Positions 29,897 to 37,836 of a stretch of DNA of 64,000 nucleotides are shown one piece after another. Position 1 is the first letter of the stretch, and the number at the start of each line of letters is the position of its first letter. Made by a program: the position numbers and the translations under genes. The DNA lies in NCBI RefSeq assembly GCF_027925385.1, contig NZ_AP027142.1:1718001-1782000 (forward strand), written 5' to 3'. The DNA comes from Methylocystis iwaonis. Lineage in GTDB: Bacteria; Pseudomonadota; Alphaproteobacteria; Rhizobiales; Beijerinckiaceae. The notes beneath the pieces were generated by a model. The model was not told the origin of the DNA, searched no databases, and was given only the letters and a program-made list of their open reading frames with translations.

Positions 29897-30724
29897 TCAT
29901 GCGGCCATCGCCGTTTCCTTGATGCCGAAGTAGGCCTCGTCGGGCGTGCGCCCGTCAAGCGCCGTATGCGGGCGCCCCTCGTTGTAGAAGGCCAGATAGC
30001 GGCCGATCGAGGCGCGCGCCTCGGACATGCTGTCATAGGCCTTGAGATAGACCTCCTCGTATTTCACGCTGCGCCACAGCCGCTCGACGAAGACATTGTC
30101 CCGCCACGCGCCCTTGCCGTCCATGCTGATCGATATTTTCGCATCGAGCAGCACGCCGGTGAAGTCGAGACTGGTGAACTGGCTGCCTTGGTCCGTGTTG
30201 AAAATCTCTGGCTTGCCGTATTTCGCCAGGGCCTCCTTCAAGGCTTCGACGCAGAACTCCGCCTCCATAGTGATCGACACGCGATGCGACAGGACGCGCC
30301 GCGTGAAGACGTCGACGACCGCTGCGAGATAGACGAAGCCGCGCCGCATCGGGATGTAGCTGATGTCCGTCGCCCAGACCTGGTTCGGCCGTTCGATCTT
30401 CACCCCGCGCAGCAGATACGGGTACACCTTGTGTCCCGGCGCAGGCTTGCTCGTGTTCGGCCGCCGATAGAGCGCCTCGATCCCCATCCGCTTCATCAAT
30501 GTCGCGACATGCCGGCGGCCCACGGCGACGCCCTCGCGCCGCAGAAGATCGCGCAGCATCCGCGCGCCCGCGAAGGGGTGTTCGAGATGCAGCGCGTCGA
30601 GACGGCGCATCAGCTCGAGGTCCTCGGCCGAAACCGGCCGCGGCCTGTAGTAGACGGAGCTGCGGGCGACGCCCAGCGCCTTCGCCTGCCGGGCGATCGA
30701 AAGATCGTGATCGCGGTCGATCAT
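29897..30724 (-). CDS. IS3-family transposase, OrfB (DDE integrase part)
   Basis: A 275-residue catalytic subunit, normally made as an OrfAB fusion. The DDE residues are seen in [20 protein letters not shown] and [12 protein letters not shown]. An N-terminal HTH_21-like part ([27 protein letters not shown]) precedes the core. The ATG at 30724 overlaps the orfA stop as ATGA. It is complete, with no frameshift seen. Confidence 0.95.
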   Translation of the reverse strand: MIDRDHDLSIARQAKALGVARSSVYYRPRPVSAEDLELMRRLDALHLEHPFAGARMLRDLLRREGVAVGRRHVATLMKRMGIEALYRRPNTSKPAPGHKVYPYLLRGVKIERPNQVWATDISYIPMRRGFVYLAAVVDVFTRRVLSHRVSITMEAEFCVEALKEALAKYGKPEIFNTDQGSQFTSLDFTGVLLDAKISISMDGKGAWRDNVFVERLWRSVKYEEVYLKAYDSMSEARASIGRYLAFYNEGRPHTALDGRTPDEAYFGIKETAMAA

Positions 30725-31029
30725 CTTTTTGCGCTCAGCAATCCCGCTTTTGTGAGCGCGCCGGACAAAAAATCGTTCTCCAACGTGAGTTCGCCGATCT
30801 TCGCGTGAAGACCCTTCAGGTCGACGGCGGCCTCTTTCGGCTCCGTCTTATCCTGCCCGAAAACGCCGGCCGCGCCTTCCAGCAACTGGCTTCGCCACGT
30901 CGTGATCTGGTTCGGGTGGACGTCAAACTGCTGCGCCAGCTCGGCCAGCGTCTTCTCGCCCTTGATCGCGGCCAAAGCCACTTTCGCCTTGAAGGCCGGA
31001 GAATGCGTCCGGCGGCTTCGCTTCGTCAT
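30721..31029 (-). CDS. IS3-family transposase, OrfA (HTH part)
   Basis: A 102-residue DNA-binding subunit with a helix-turn-helix ([20 protein letters not shown], then [14 protein letters not shown]) and a C-terminal leucine-zipper-like helix ([15 protein letters not shown]). The gene ends in a run of five A plus G (AAAAAG) right at the overlap with orfB, a likely site of -1 frameshifting to produce the fused transposase. Confidence 0.93.
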   Translation of the reverse strand: MTKRSRRTHSPAFKAKVALAAIKGEKTLAELAQQFDVHPNQITTWRSQLLEGAAGVFGQDKTEPKEAAVDLKGLHAKIGELTLENDFLSGALTKAGLLSAKR

Positions 31030-31092
31030 CGAATGCTCCTGATTCGCAGCGAGAATCCTCGCCGCTGTCAGGCAGAAAATCCACTCAAGCTA

Positions 31093-31118
31093 CTGTCCGA
31101 ATTCGTGAGGCCGGCTCT
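31093..31118. repeat. Right terminal inverted repeat of the IS3-family element
   Basis: Its reverse complement starts AGAGCCGGCCTCACG and reaches GGACAG, matching the left end. The target-site copy GGC follows at 31119-31121. Confidence 0.8.
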
Positions 31119-33003
31119 GGCGTCGGGATTGCGTTTGAGCAGGCTGCCCAAAGCTTCAAGTCACTCGGAGGGTCATGGAAAAAACTGGCCGCCAAGACTC
31201 CCTCTGGCCGTATTATCCACGGTAAAAAAGGACAGGGTAGATTTAAGGCATTTTCATTGGGAGATAGTGTCTCCTGGGTTTCATCTGCGGAGGGAAAACA
31301 GTTCTCTATCTCAGGAAAGCGCAGCAACCTGAAAACCTTTACGGTTTCAGATCCTATCGCCACAAAGGCCCGTGGGTGCATCGTTGAAATCTGTGAGATT
31401 AACAAAGACTTCGAAATAAGAGCTACTCATGGATTCGTTGAGAAGCTGCGTGATGTTTTCGCTTTACAGTTATTTCAAGACCCCACTTTCTCTATCGTAT
31501 ACGACGGCGAACGGGTCGATGCGCGCGAGTCGATCCGACGTGTGACTCCTTACAATATAACTGCCTTTGTTGAACAAGGAGACGAACTCACGGGCGAGCT
31601 CGAGGTGGTCGAGTGGAATAAGCGCGTCGAGCGTAAGCTAATGTTGTGCCTTCCCGGTCGCTTCAGCTTCCATGATATGGCACCAGGAATTCATGCTCGC
31701 GGTTTCGAATTCACCGCCTATTTGACGTCCGACTACTTTCAAAAGTTGGCAGACGAAAACACTGAAGAGCTAGTTGAGTTGGACAAGGGTGCGTCTGCCT
31801 TGATTGAGGCATGCAAAGCGAAATTGCGAGAGCATTTTCGGGCGCAGGAGGCCCAGCGGTCGCGCTACAAGATACAAGAGTGGCAGGAAGCCAAAATTTA
31901 CCCTTATGAAGGCCATCCTATTGATGCGATTGAGATTAACGAGCGGCAGCTCTTCGATGTGGTCGCACTTAACCTATCCGACTACAGTCAGGACTTTGAA
32001 AGGTCGTCTCCAAAACAGCAAAAACTGGTATTGCAGCTTGTAAAGGCCGCTATTGAAAGCGGTCCGACGTCTCTCAAATATATTTTCGAAAATGTAATTG
32101 AATTGCCGCAAGCAAAGCAAGATGAGATGGCAGAACTGCTGCGTAAGACGTCTTTGACGGCTGTTATTAATGCGGCGAAAGCAGTGACGGACCGCCTTGA
32201 TTTTCTGAAGGCCCTGCAAATCCTTGTGTTTGATCCAAAATCGAAGCGGCAGCTGTTGGAGCGTTCGCAATTGCACCGGATTTTGGCGCAGGAGACTTGG
32301 ATATTTGGCGAACAGTTCAATCTTATGAACGACGATGAAGACCTTACTTCTGTTTTGAGAGCCCATTTGCGGATTTTAGGAAAAGACCGGGATAATCTTG
32401 CGCCCGTTGAGCCTGTTGTCGATGCTGATGGGAACACCGCAGTGGTCGACCTTATGCTTTCGTGCCGTGTCCCGACTCCGACTGATAACGAGAGAAGGCA
32501 TTTGGTGGTCGAGTTGAAGCGACCTGCGCAGTCAATCAACGAGGATGTTGTCACTCAAATTAAAAGGTACGCAAAAGCTGTAGCTCTTGATGACCGTTTC
32601 AAGCACCCCGGTGTGGAATGGGATTTCGTTGCAGTCTCAAACAGAATGACCGAGGATGCCCAACTTGAAGCGAGACAGAGCGGCAAGCCGCGGGGCCTCG
32701 TATTTGAATTGGATGACCCAAAAATGCGAGTCTGGATAAAACCTTGGTCTGAAATAATTGCTGAAGCGGAAGGCCGCTTAACTTTCTACAAGCGGCGTCT
32801 CGAATATGCGGCGAACGATACTGAGGCCATACGATACCTCAAGACAATTAAAGCTGATTATTTGAGCGAAGAGGTAAAGGCCAAAATTGCCGCGCTGGAA
32901 GACGCTGGCTGATTGCGCCGCCCTTGACGCCGCCGCTTGCGGCGCCCTTATGTGCTCAGCCGCCGCGCTGGCGGTGGAGGAAGGTTCCCCAGGAGAAATT
33001 CCC

Positions 33004-33555
33004 ATGTCCTTTGTGATTGCGCGCCGCGCTGTCGTCGTTGCGGCCCTGTCGCTCGTTTCCGCCGGGCTGGCGACGGCCCCCGCCTTCGCGCATGGCCCCT
33101 CGCGCCAGAAAGTGGTCGAGAAGATCGAGATCAATGCGCCGGCCGACAAGGTCTGGGCCATCGTCAGCAATTTCCAGGACATCAATTGGCTGCCCCCGGT
33201 CGCCAAGACCGAAGGCACGGGCGGCAATGAGGTCGGCGCCAAGCGCAAGCTGACGCTCAAGGACGGCGGTGTGATCGAGGAGTCGGTCACGAAATACGAC
33301 GCGGCCGGCAAGTCGATCAGCTATAAGATCGACAATGTCGACGTGAAGGTGCTGCCGGTGAACAATTATTCCTCGACGATCACCGTCAAGGACGCGGGCG
33401 GCAAGACGGAAGTCGAATGGAAGGGCGCCTTCTATCGCGGCTTCATGAACAACGACCCGCCGCCGGAGCTCTCCGACGAAGCGGCGATCAAGGCCGTCAC
33501 GGGCGTCTATACCGCCGGCCTCGCCGGGCTGAAGGCCAAGGCCGAAGGCAAGTAA
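33004..33555 (+). CDS. Periplasmic MxaD-like SRPBCC protein, first of a pair
   Basis: A 183-residue secreted protein. The ATG at 33004 follows AGGAG and starts a signal peptide ending at PAFAHGPS. The mature part is a START/SRPBCC fold: KIEINAPADKVWAIVSNFQD, then EVGAKRKLTLKDGGVIEE and EWKGAFYRGF. It resembles MxaD, a periplasmic accessory of methanol dehydrogenase in methylotrophs. The next gene is a clear paralogue. The frame open upstream to 32887 belongs to the region after the split ATPase gene and is not used. Confidence 0.8.
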   Translation: MSFVIARRAVVVAALSLVSAGLATAPAFAHGPSRQKVVEKIEINAPADKVWAIVSNFQDINWLPPVAKTEGTGGNEVGAKRKLTLKDGGVIEESVTKYDAAGKSISYKIDNVDVKVLPVNNYSSTITVKDAGGKTEVEWKGAFYRGFMNNDPPPELSDEAAIKAVTGVYTAGLAGLKAKAEGK

Positions 33556-33597
33556 CCCGATAGCCCAGCGCGAGAGGGGCGCCGGGAGGATTGTAAA

Positions 33598-34185
33598 ATG
33601 TCCAACCTGTCCCGCCGCGCCGCGCTTCTCGCGCTGGCGGCGTTCGCTTCAATGGCGTCGGCGGCCGTCGCCGGCGCCGAGCCCCCCACGCCGGGGCCCA
33701 ATTCCTGGGCCGCCCATGGCGCGGCCCCGCTCAAATCGGTCGAGACCATCGTCATCGACGCGCCGCCCGAAAAGGTTTGGGCGGTGGTGGGCGACTTCGC
33801 CCATTACGACTGGCTCCCCGGCGTGAAAAGCGTCGAAGCGAGCGGCGGCAACGAGCCGGAGAAGGCCAAGCGAAAGCTCCTTATGGCCGATGGCGGCGCG
33901 GTGGAGGAAACGCTCGTGCGATGGGAAGCGGAGCGCATGACGATCGCCTGGCATCGCGACCATGACGATGTGAAGCGCCTGCCGGCCATCAATTACATGA
34001 CGCATGTGACGGTGAAACCCACGGGCGAAGGCAAGTCGCTCGCCGAATGGAAGGGCCGGTTCTATCGCGGCCATCCTTTCAACGACCCGCCGCCGGGCCT
34101 CGACGACGACACAGCCCTCGTCGCCGTCACGGCGCTGCACCGCGCCGGTCTTGCGGCTCTAAAGGCGCGGGTGGAGGGGAGATGA
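33598..34185 (+). CDS. Periplasmic MxaD-like SRPBCC protein, second of a pair
   Basis: A 195-residue paralogue of the preceding gene. A signal peptide (MSNLSRRAALLALAAFASMA) precedes the SRPBCC fold: VIDAPPEKVWAVVGDFAHYD, EKAKRKLLMADGGAVEE, EWKGRFYRGHPFNDPPPG. Both proteins keep the FYRG...NDPPP segment and differ most at the termini. A GGGAGG lies upstream of the ATG. The stop overlaps an ATG that opens a frame into the R4 repeat at 34198-34312, ahead of the beta-propeller gene. Probably co-transcribed with its neighbours; a role in methanol oxidation is possible but unproven. Confidence 0.8.
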   Translation: MSNLSRRAALLALAAFASMASAAVAGAEPPTPGPNSWAAHGAAPLKSVETIVIDAPPEKVWAVVGDFAHYDWLPGVKSVEASGGNEPEKAKRKLLMADGGAVEETLVRWEAERMTIAWHRDHDDVKRLPAINYMTHVTVKPTGEGKSLAEWKGRFYRGHPFNDPPPGLDDDTALVAVTALHRAGLAALKARVEGR

Positions 34186-34197
34186 AGCGTCCGAGCC

Positions 34198-34312
34198 TCC
34201 CTTCTCCCGCTTGCGGGAGAAGGTGTCGCGCCGAAGGCGTGACGGATGAGGGCCGCCCTCACCCGACCCCTGCTGACGCAGGGGCCACCCTCTCCCGCAA
34301 GCGGGAGAGGGT
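34198..34312. repeat. Dispersed palindromic repeat, family R4, copy 3
   Basis: Complementary ends (CTCCCTTCTCCCGCTTGCGG and CTCTCCCGCAAGCGGGAGAG) around GTGTCGCGCCGAAGGCGTGA and a CCCTGCTGACGCAGGGG hairpin. Its right end (GGGAGAGGG) supplies the Shine-Dalgarno of the gene starting at 34314. Confidence 0.8.
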
Positions 34313-34313
34313 A

Positions 34314-35246
34314 ATGGGCGCGGTTTGGCTTGCTGCAATGCTTTTCTCCTCCGTGGCCCACGCCGACGAAGCCTTCGTCACATCACAAGGGGCCGATGCG
34401 CTCGATATTATCGACGTCGCAACCATGACGCCGCTCGCGCGCCTCCCCATCGGCGGAAAGCCAGCGGGGATTACCGTCAGCCGCGACGGCGCGCGCGCCT
34501 ATGTGACGAGTCCGGAAGGCAAGTTTCTCACGATCGTCGACGCCAAAGCGCATAAGGTCGAGCGGCGCATCGCGATTGCCGGTGGGCCGCTCGGCGTGGC
34601 CGCAGCCCCGGATGGCAAGCGCGTCTATGTCGCCGACCTCTACGGGCGCCGGCTCGTCGAGATCGACCCGGAGCAGGGCGAGCTGCGCAGCGTCGGCGTC
34701 GGCGCGATGGCCTCGGGGGTCGCGGTGACGCCGGACGGCAAGACGATCATCGTCGCCGATCGCGACGACAACGCCATCTCCTTCATCGACGCGCAAAGCT
34801 TCGCCCGCGTTGCGACGCTGCCGGTCGGCAAACATCCGTTCGGCGTGACGATCGACGCCACAGGCGCCCGCGCCTATACGGCCAATGTCGAATCGGACGA
34901 TGTCAGCGTGATCGACATCGCCGCCCGCAAGGTCGTCGGGACGCTGAAGACGCAGAGCCGGCCCTATACGACGGCGCTGGCGAGCGGGCGGGTTTTTGTC
35001 GCGAACCAGCACGCCGATAGCGTGAGCGTCTTCGACGCGGCGACATTCGCGCCCCTCAGCGTCGTGAAAGTCGGCGAATATCCGGAAGGAATTGCTGCGG
35101 GCGGCGATGGTTCGCGGGTTTACGTGGCGAGCTGGTTTTCAAACGAACTCTGGTCCATCGACGCCAAAACCCTGAAGGTCGAGGGCAAGGTCGAGACCGG
35201 GGATGGGCCGAGAGCTTTCGGGGCGTTCGTCAAGACGATGGAGTGA
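34314..35246 (+). CDS. YVTN-type beta-propeller protein, periplasmic
   Basis: A 310-residue seven-bladed propeller. The signal peptide is MGAVWLAAMLFSSVAHA. Each blade has a VTPDGK- or VSRDGARAYV-type strand (for example VAAAPDGKRVYVADLYGRRL and VAVTPDGKTIIVADRDDNAI). The chosen ATG at 34314 follows GGAG in the adjacent repeat. A longer frame from 34182 would translate the repeat itself. YVTN proteins accompany PQQ-dependent dehydrogenase systems in methylotrophs, and the MxaD-like pair upstream fits that, but the partner is not in this window. Confidence 0.83.
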   Translation: MGAVWLAAMLFSSVAHADEAFVTSQGADALDIIDVATMTPLARLPIGGKPAGITVSRDGARAYVTSPEGKFLTIVDAKAHKVERRIAIAGGPLGVAAAPDGKRVYVADLYGRRLVEIDPEQGELRSVGVGAMASGVAVTPDGKTIIVADRDDNAISFIDAQSFARVATLPVGKHPFGVTIDATGARAYTANVESDDVSVIDIAARKVVGTLKTQSRPYTTALASGRVFVANQHADSVSVFDAATFAPLSVVKVGEYPEGIAAGGDGSRVYVASWFSNELWSIDAKTLKVEGKVETGDGPRAFGAFVKTME

Positions 35247-35249
35247 ACT

Positions 35250-35663
35250 TTGGAAATCTGTTTTCCTTTGGAATTTATTGTTGAAGGCGCGCCGGTTTCC
35301 CTACAGACGAAAAGAGCGGCTTCTAAGCGTGATTGGCAGGACAGGGTGCGGGCGGCAATCCGCTTCGCCTTACCCTCCGATTACTTCGCGAGCGACGACC
35401 GGATCGCCGTCACGCTCTATTATTTCCCCGACAGCGCAATGGACGGCGACATAGACAATATCGTCAAGCCGATCCTGGACGCGCTGAGCCAGCAGGTTTA
35501 CCTTGACGATGGACAAGTTGAGCGGGTTGTCGTGCAGAAATTCGAACCTGACGGCATATTCCGTTTCGCCGCGCCGAGCTCCACGCTGGAAAAAGCTCTC
35601 ACGCAGACGAAGCCGCTTCTCTATGTAAAGCTTTCCGATGATCCGTTCGAGGAACTGGCATGA
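35250..35663 (+). CDS. RusA-like Holliday-junction resolvase family protein
   Basis: A 137-residue protein with the RusA acidic signature: DGDIDNIVKPILDALS (D65, D67, D69 and D77) and YLDDGQVERV. RusA proteins are usually phage-derived resolvases. The TTG start follows GGAG about 8 bases upstream and sits three bases after the stop of the propeller gene. The ATG of the next gene overlaps its stop (ATGA), so the two form a coupled pair. The pair, rather than the fold alone, is unusual. Confidence 0.85.
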   Translation: MEICFPLEFIVEGAPVSLQTKRAASKRDWQDRVRAAIRFALPSDYFASDDRIAVTLYYFPDSAMDGDIDNIVKPILDALSQQVYLDDGQVERVVVQKFEPDGIFRFAAPSSTLEKALTQTKPLLYVKLSDDPFEELA

Positions 35664-36307
35664 GAGAGCCCGAGCATTCGAGACGGCTCATTATCGACCA
35701 GCTTGCGCCCCGGCTGGAGGCGGAGGGTTATTCGGTCGTCTATGAACCGCCCCGGCAACTGCTGCCTCCGTTCATGGGGAGCTACGTGCCCGACGCAATC
35801 GCGCTAGGGCAGGACAAAAAAATCGCAATCGAGGTCATTGTCGAAGGCCAGTCAAGTGAGGCCAAGGAGCGCGATTTGCGGCGGCTCTTCAGAGATGCGC
35901 GCGACTGGGAGCTCAATGTCTATTTCGTGCGGCCGGGCGAAGCAGCAGAGCTTTCTCCGGTCTCCCTCCACGCGATTGAGGACGCCATAGAATCGCTCGA
36001 GAGCTTGGCGCAGGCAGGCGCTCTGGCGGCGGCCTTGATAATGGGCTGGGGGATTTTCGAGGCGTTGGCGAGGTATCTGGCGCCCGATAAATACCGGAAG
36101 CCGCAAACGCCGGCGCGGCTGGTCGAATCTCTCGCGAACAGCGGCTATGTCACGCCCTCGGAAGCGGATTTCCTCCGTGAAGCGGGCCGGCTTCGCAATA
36201 GCTTGGCGCACGGCGATTTGGAGCGGGGCGTCAAGGAAGGCGATGTTCGGCGGCTTATCGCCGTGCTGCGTGAGCTGCGCACCTTGGCCGTCGATGGGGT
36301 GCACTGA
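35660..36307 (+). CDS. Predicted REase-like N-terminus with HEPN-type C-terminus
   Basis: A 215-residue protein translated from an ATG overlapping the RusA-like gene. Residues about 20-95 resemble an AHJR-type restriction-endonuclease fold: YVPDAIAL (D45) then IAIEVIVEG (E58); the usual Lys of the ExK motif is not at the expected place (EVI). A membrane-like or packed helix follows (about 117-140). Near the end, GRLRNSLAHGD carries R179-x4-H184, the HEPN RNase motif. Such combinations are known from toxins and anti-phage systems; the substrate here is unknown. It may be co-transcribed from the 33-36 kb block. Confidence 0.65.
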   Translation: MREPEHSRRLIIDQLAPRLEAEGYSVVYEPPRQLLPPFMGSYVPDAIALGQDKKIAIEVIVEGQSSEAKERDLRRLFRDARDWELNVYFVRPGEAAELSPVSLHAIEDAIESLESLAQAGALAAALIMGWGIFEALARYLAPDKYRKPQTPARLVESLANSGYVTPSEADFLREAGRLRNSLAHGDLERGVKEGDVRRLIAVLRELRTLAVDGVH

Positions 36308-36418
36308 ATAAGCTTGGCCCGGCGCCCCTAGACACCGCCGCGCCGCAACGCCATAAGGAGCGCAACGACGCCGACTGGCCGGCGCAAGGCGCGCCGCAAA
36401 GAAGAGGCCGAACGCATT

Positions 36419-36826
36419 ATGTCCATCTTCACCCGTTTCTTCACCTGGTGGGATCGCGCGACCCTCAACACGAGCCTGTGGACTGCGCTCTATGGCGAAC
36501 GCGTGGGGACGGACGAATTCGGCAACGTCTATTATCGCCGCCGCGGCGGAAAGAAGGACAAGGCGCTGGGCATCGAGCGCCGCTGGGTGATCTTCAACGG
36601 CTATTGCGAGGGCTCCGCGATTCCGCAGGGCTGGCACGGCTGGCTGCATCACACGGTCGACACCCCGCCCACCAAGGAAAACTACGCCCGCAAGGAGTGG
36701 GAGCTGCCGCATCAGGCGAATTTGACCGGCACGCCGCTCGCCTACCGTCCGCCGGGATCGCAACTCTCGACCGGCGAGCGAACGCCGAGCGGCGGCGATT
36801 ATGTCGCCTGGCGGCCGGAGGGCTGA
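36419..36826 (+). CDS. NADH:ubiquinone oxidoreductase accessory subunit, NDUFA12 family
   Basis: A 135-residue accessory protein of respiratory complex I, shared by Alphaproteobacteria and mitochondria. Family blocks: GTDEFGNVYYRRR, RWVIFNGYCEGS, IPQGWHGWLHHTVDTPP and GDYVAWRPEG at the end. It is followed by a DUF2155 gene, the conserved alphaproteobacterial neighbour. The 111 bp before it hold no gene. Confidence 0.95.
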   Translation: MSIFTRFFTWWDRATLNTSLWTALYGERVGTDEFGNVYYRRRGGKKDKALGIERRWVIFNGYCEGSAIPQGWHGWLHHTVDTPPTKENYARKEWELPHQANLTGTPLAYRPPGSQLSTGERTPSGGDYVAWRPEG

Positions 36827-36912
36827 TTCCCCTTCCGTCCACGGAAACGCCTTTCTTGCCTGTTTATGTCGGTCCAGCGTTTTCCTCTGGCCGCTGCGCG
36901 CGGCGCGGTGAC

Positions 36913-37668
36913 ATGATGATCTCATCCCTTCGTTACGGCTTGGCGCTCGGCGCCTTCATGGCCGCGCTCTCTGGCGTGGCCGCCGCCGAACCCATCCGCC
37001 ATCCCACCGCGATCTTCGCCGGTCTCGACAAGACCACCGGCCGCATCATCAACTTCGACGTGGCGATCGACGAGACCGTCCAATTCGGCTCGTTGAATGT
37101 GACGCCGCGCGTCTGCAACACGCGGCCGCAGACCGAAGCGCCGCAGACGACGAGCTTCGTCGAGGTCGATGAGGTTGCGAGCCGGCTGGAGCGGCAGGCG
37201 AAGGCCGAGCTGAAGGACGCGCGCGCGGACGCCAAGCCCGAGACGCGACAGGAGGCCAAGCGCATCTTCTCCGGTTGGATGTTCGCGGCGAGTCCCGGCC
37301 TCCACGGCGTCGAGCATCCGGTCTACGACGTCTGGCTCGTCGATTGTAAGGGCGGCAAGGAGAACGCGCCGGCGCCAGTCGCCGCCGAGGAGCCGTCCGT
37401 AGACGGCGCCGCCGCGCCTGCACCGGAAACGGGCCGCAAGAAGCGCTCGCGCAAGGTGGAGCCCAAGGCTCCGGCGCCGGTGGAGAACGCGCCGATCGGC
37501 CCGTCCGATTCTGTTCCGCCGCAGCCCGCCATGGACGGCGCCCCCGCGCCCGACGCTGGCGCGGCCGAAGCCCCGGCGCAGCCTCAGCCGCAGAAGAAAA
37601 AGAAGAGGCGGTCGTCGCCCGCCGTGACGCCTGTGGAGCCACAGCCGGGCGGGCTTCTGCCGTTCTGA
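36913..37668 (+). CDS. DUF2155 protein, secreted
   Basis: A 251-residue protein with a signal peptide (MMISSLRYGLALGAFMAALS) and a DUF2155 domain (residues about 30-140: AIFAGLDKTTGRIINFDVAI, then GWMFAASPGLHGVEHPVYDV). A long Pro/Ala/Lys-rich C-terminal tail (KKRSRKVEPKAPAPV, then QKKKKRRSS) looks disordered. It is conserved beside NDUFA12 but its role is unknown; an envelope location is likely. The ATG may be at 36913 or the next codon. Confidence 0.85.
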   Translation: MMISSLRYGLALGAFMAALSGVAAAEPIRHPTAIFAGLDKTTGRIINFDVAIDETVQFGSLNVTPRVCNTRPQTEAPQTTSFVEVDEVASRLERQAKAELKDARADAKPETRQEAKRIFSGWMFAASPGLHGVEHPVYDVWLVDCKGGKENAPAPVAAEEPSVDGAAAPAPETGRKKRSRKVEPKAPAPVENAPIGPSDSVPPQPAMDGAPAPDAGAAEAPAQPQPQKKKKRRSSPAVTPVEPQPGGLLPF

Positions 37669-37697
37669 TCATACGGGATCCGCTTGATTAGTTCGCT

Positions 37698-37801
37698 GTC
37701 ATTCCCGACGCTCGCGCAGCGAGCGATCGGGAATCCAGAGCAAAACCAGCTCATCTGTGGCTCTGGATTCCCGGTCGGGCTTTCAGCCCGCCGGGAATGA
37801 C
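37698..37801. repeat. Dispersed palindromic repeat, family R3, copy 1
   Basis: Ends GTCATTCCCG and CGGGAATGAC; inner CTCGCGCAGCGAG hairpin and a CGGGCTTTCAGCCCG hairpin, with GGGAATCCAGAG against CTCTGGATTCCC. Copies at 52733-52830 (opposite orientation) and 61273-61377. It lies between convergent DUF2155 and aat. Confidence 0.85.
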
Positions 37802-37836
37802 AAATCCTCACGCGCGCTGTTCAAACGGAAATGCAA

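Larger units (their letters stand above)
29750..31118 (-). mobile_element. IS3-family insertion sequence, 1369 bp
   Basis: Bounded by imperfect terminal inverted repeats (left AGAGCTGGCCTC, right end GAGGCCGGCTCT) and flanked by a 3-bp direct duplication GGC at 29747-29749 and 31119-31121. It carries overlapping orfA and orfB in the -1 arrangement of IS3 elements. Both orfs look intact, so the element may still be active. Excision with one GGC restores the host frame exactly. Confidence 0.93.
29567..32912 (+). pseudogene. GHKL (HSP90/MORC-type) ATPase - PD-(D/E)xK nuclease gene, split by an IS3-family element
   Basis: Codons 1-61 lie at 29567-29749 and the remaining 596 at 31122-32912; removing the insertion gives one frame of about 657 residues. 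The start is uncertain (GTG 29567 after TGGAGC, or TTG 29543). N-box ELVWNSYDADAN, G1 box DDGVGI (rebuilt across the junction), and a glycine loop [15 protein letters not shown] define the GHKL ATPase. The C-terminus has a VVDLM and VVELKRP pair (reconstructed D504, E525, K527), then QIKRYAKA and WDFVAVSN, as in the Shedu-type nuclease domain. The coding DNA is clearly poorer in G+C than its neighbours, pointing to transfer. An anti-phage role is inferred from the fold combination only. The 3' piece alone lacks the ATP site. Confidence 0.85.

Noticed and set aside
32887..33003. N-terminal extension of the first MxaD-like protein
   Set aside because: It overlaps the end of the split ATPase gene and precedes a clean ribosome-binding site and signal peptide at 33004.
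34182..34313. Start of the propeller gene at 34182
   Set aside because: The extra 44 residues would be encoded by a dispersed repeat and lie ahead of a clear signal peptide that begins at 34314 after a good Shine-Dalgarno.
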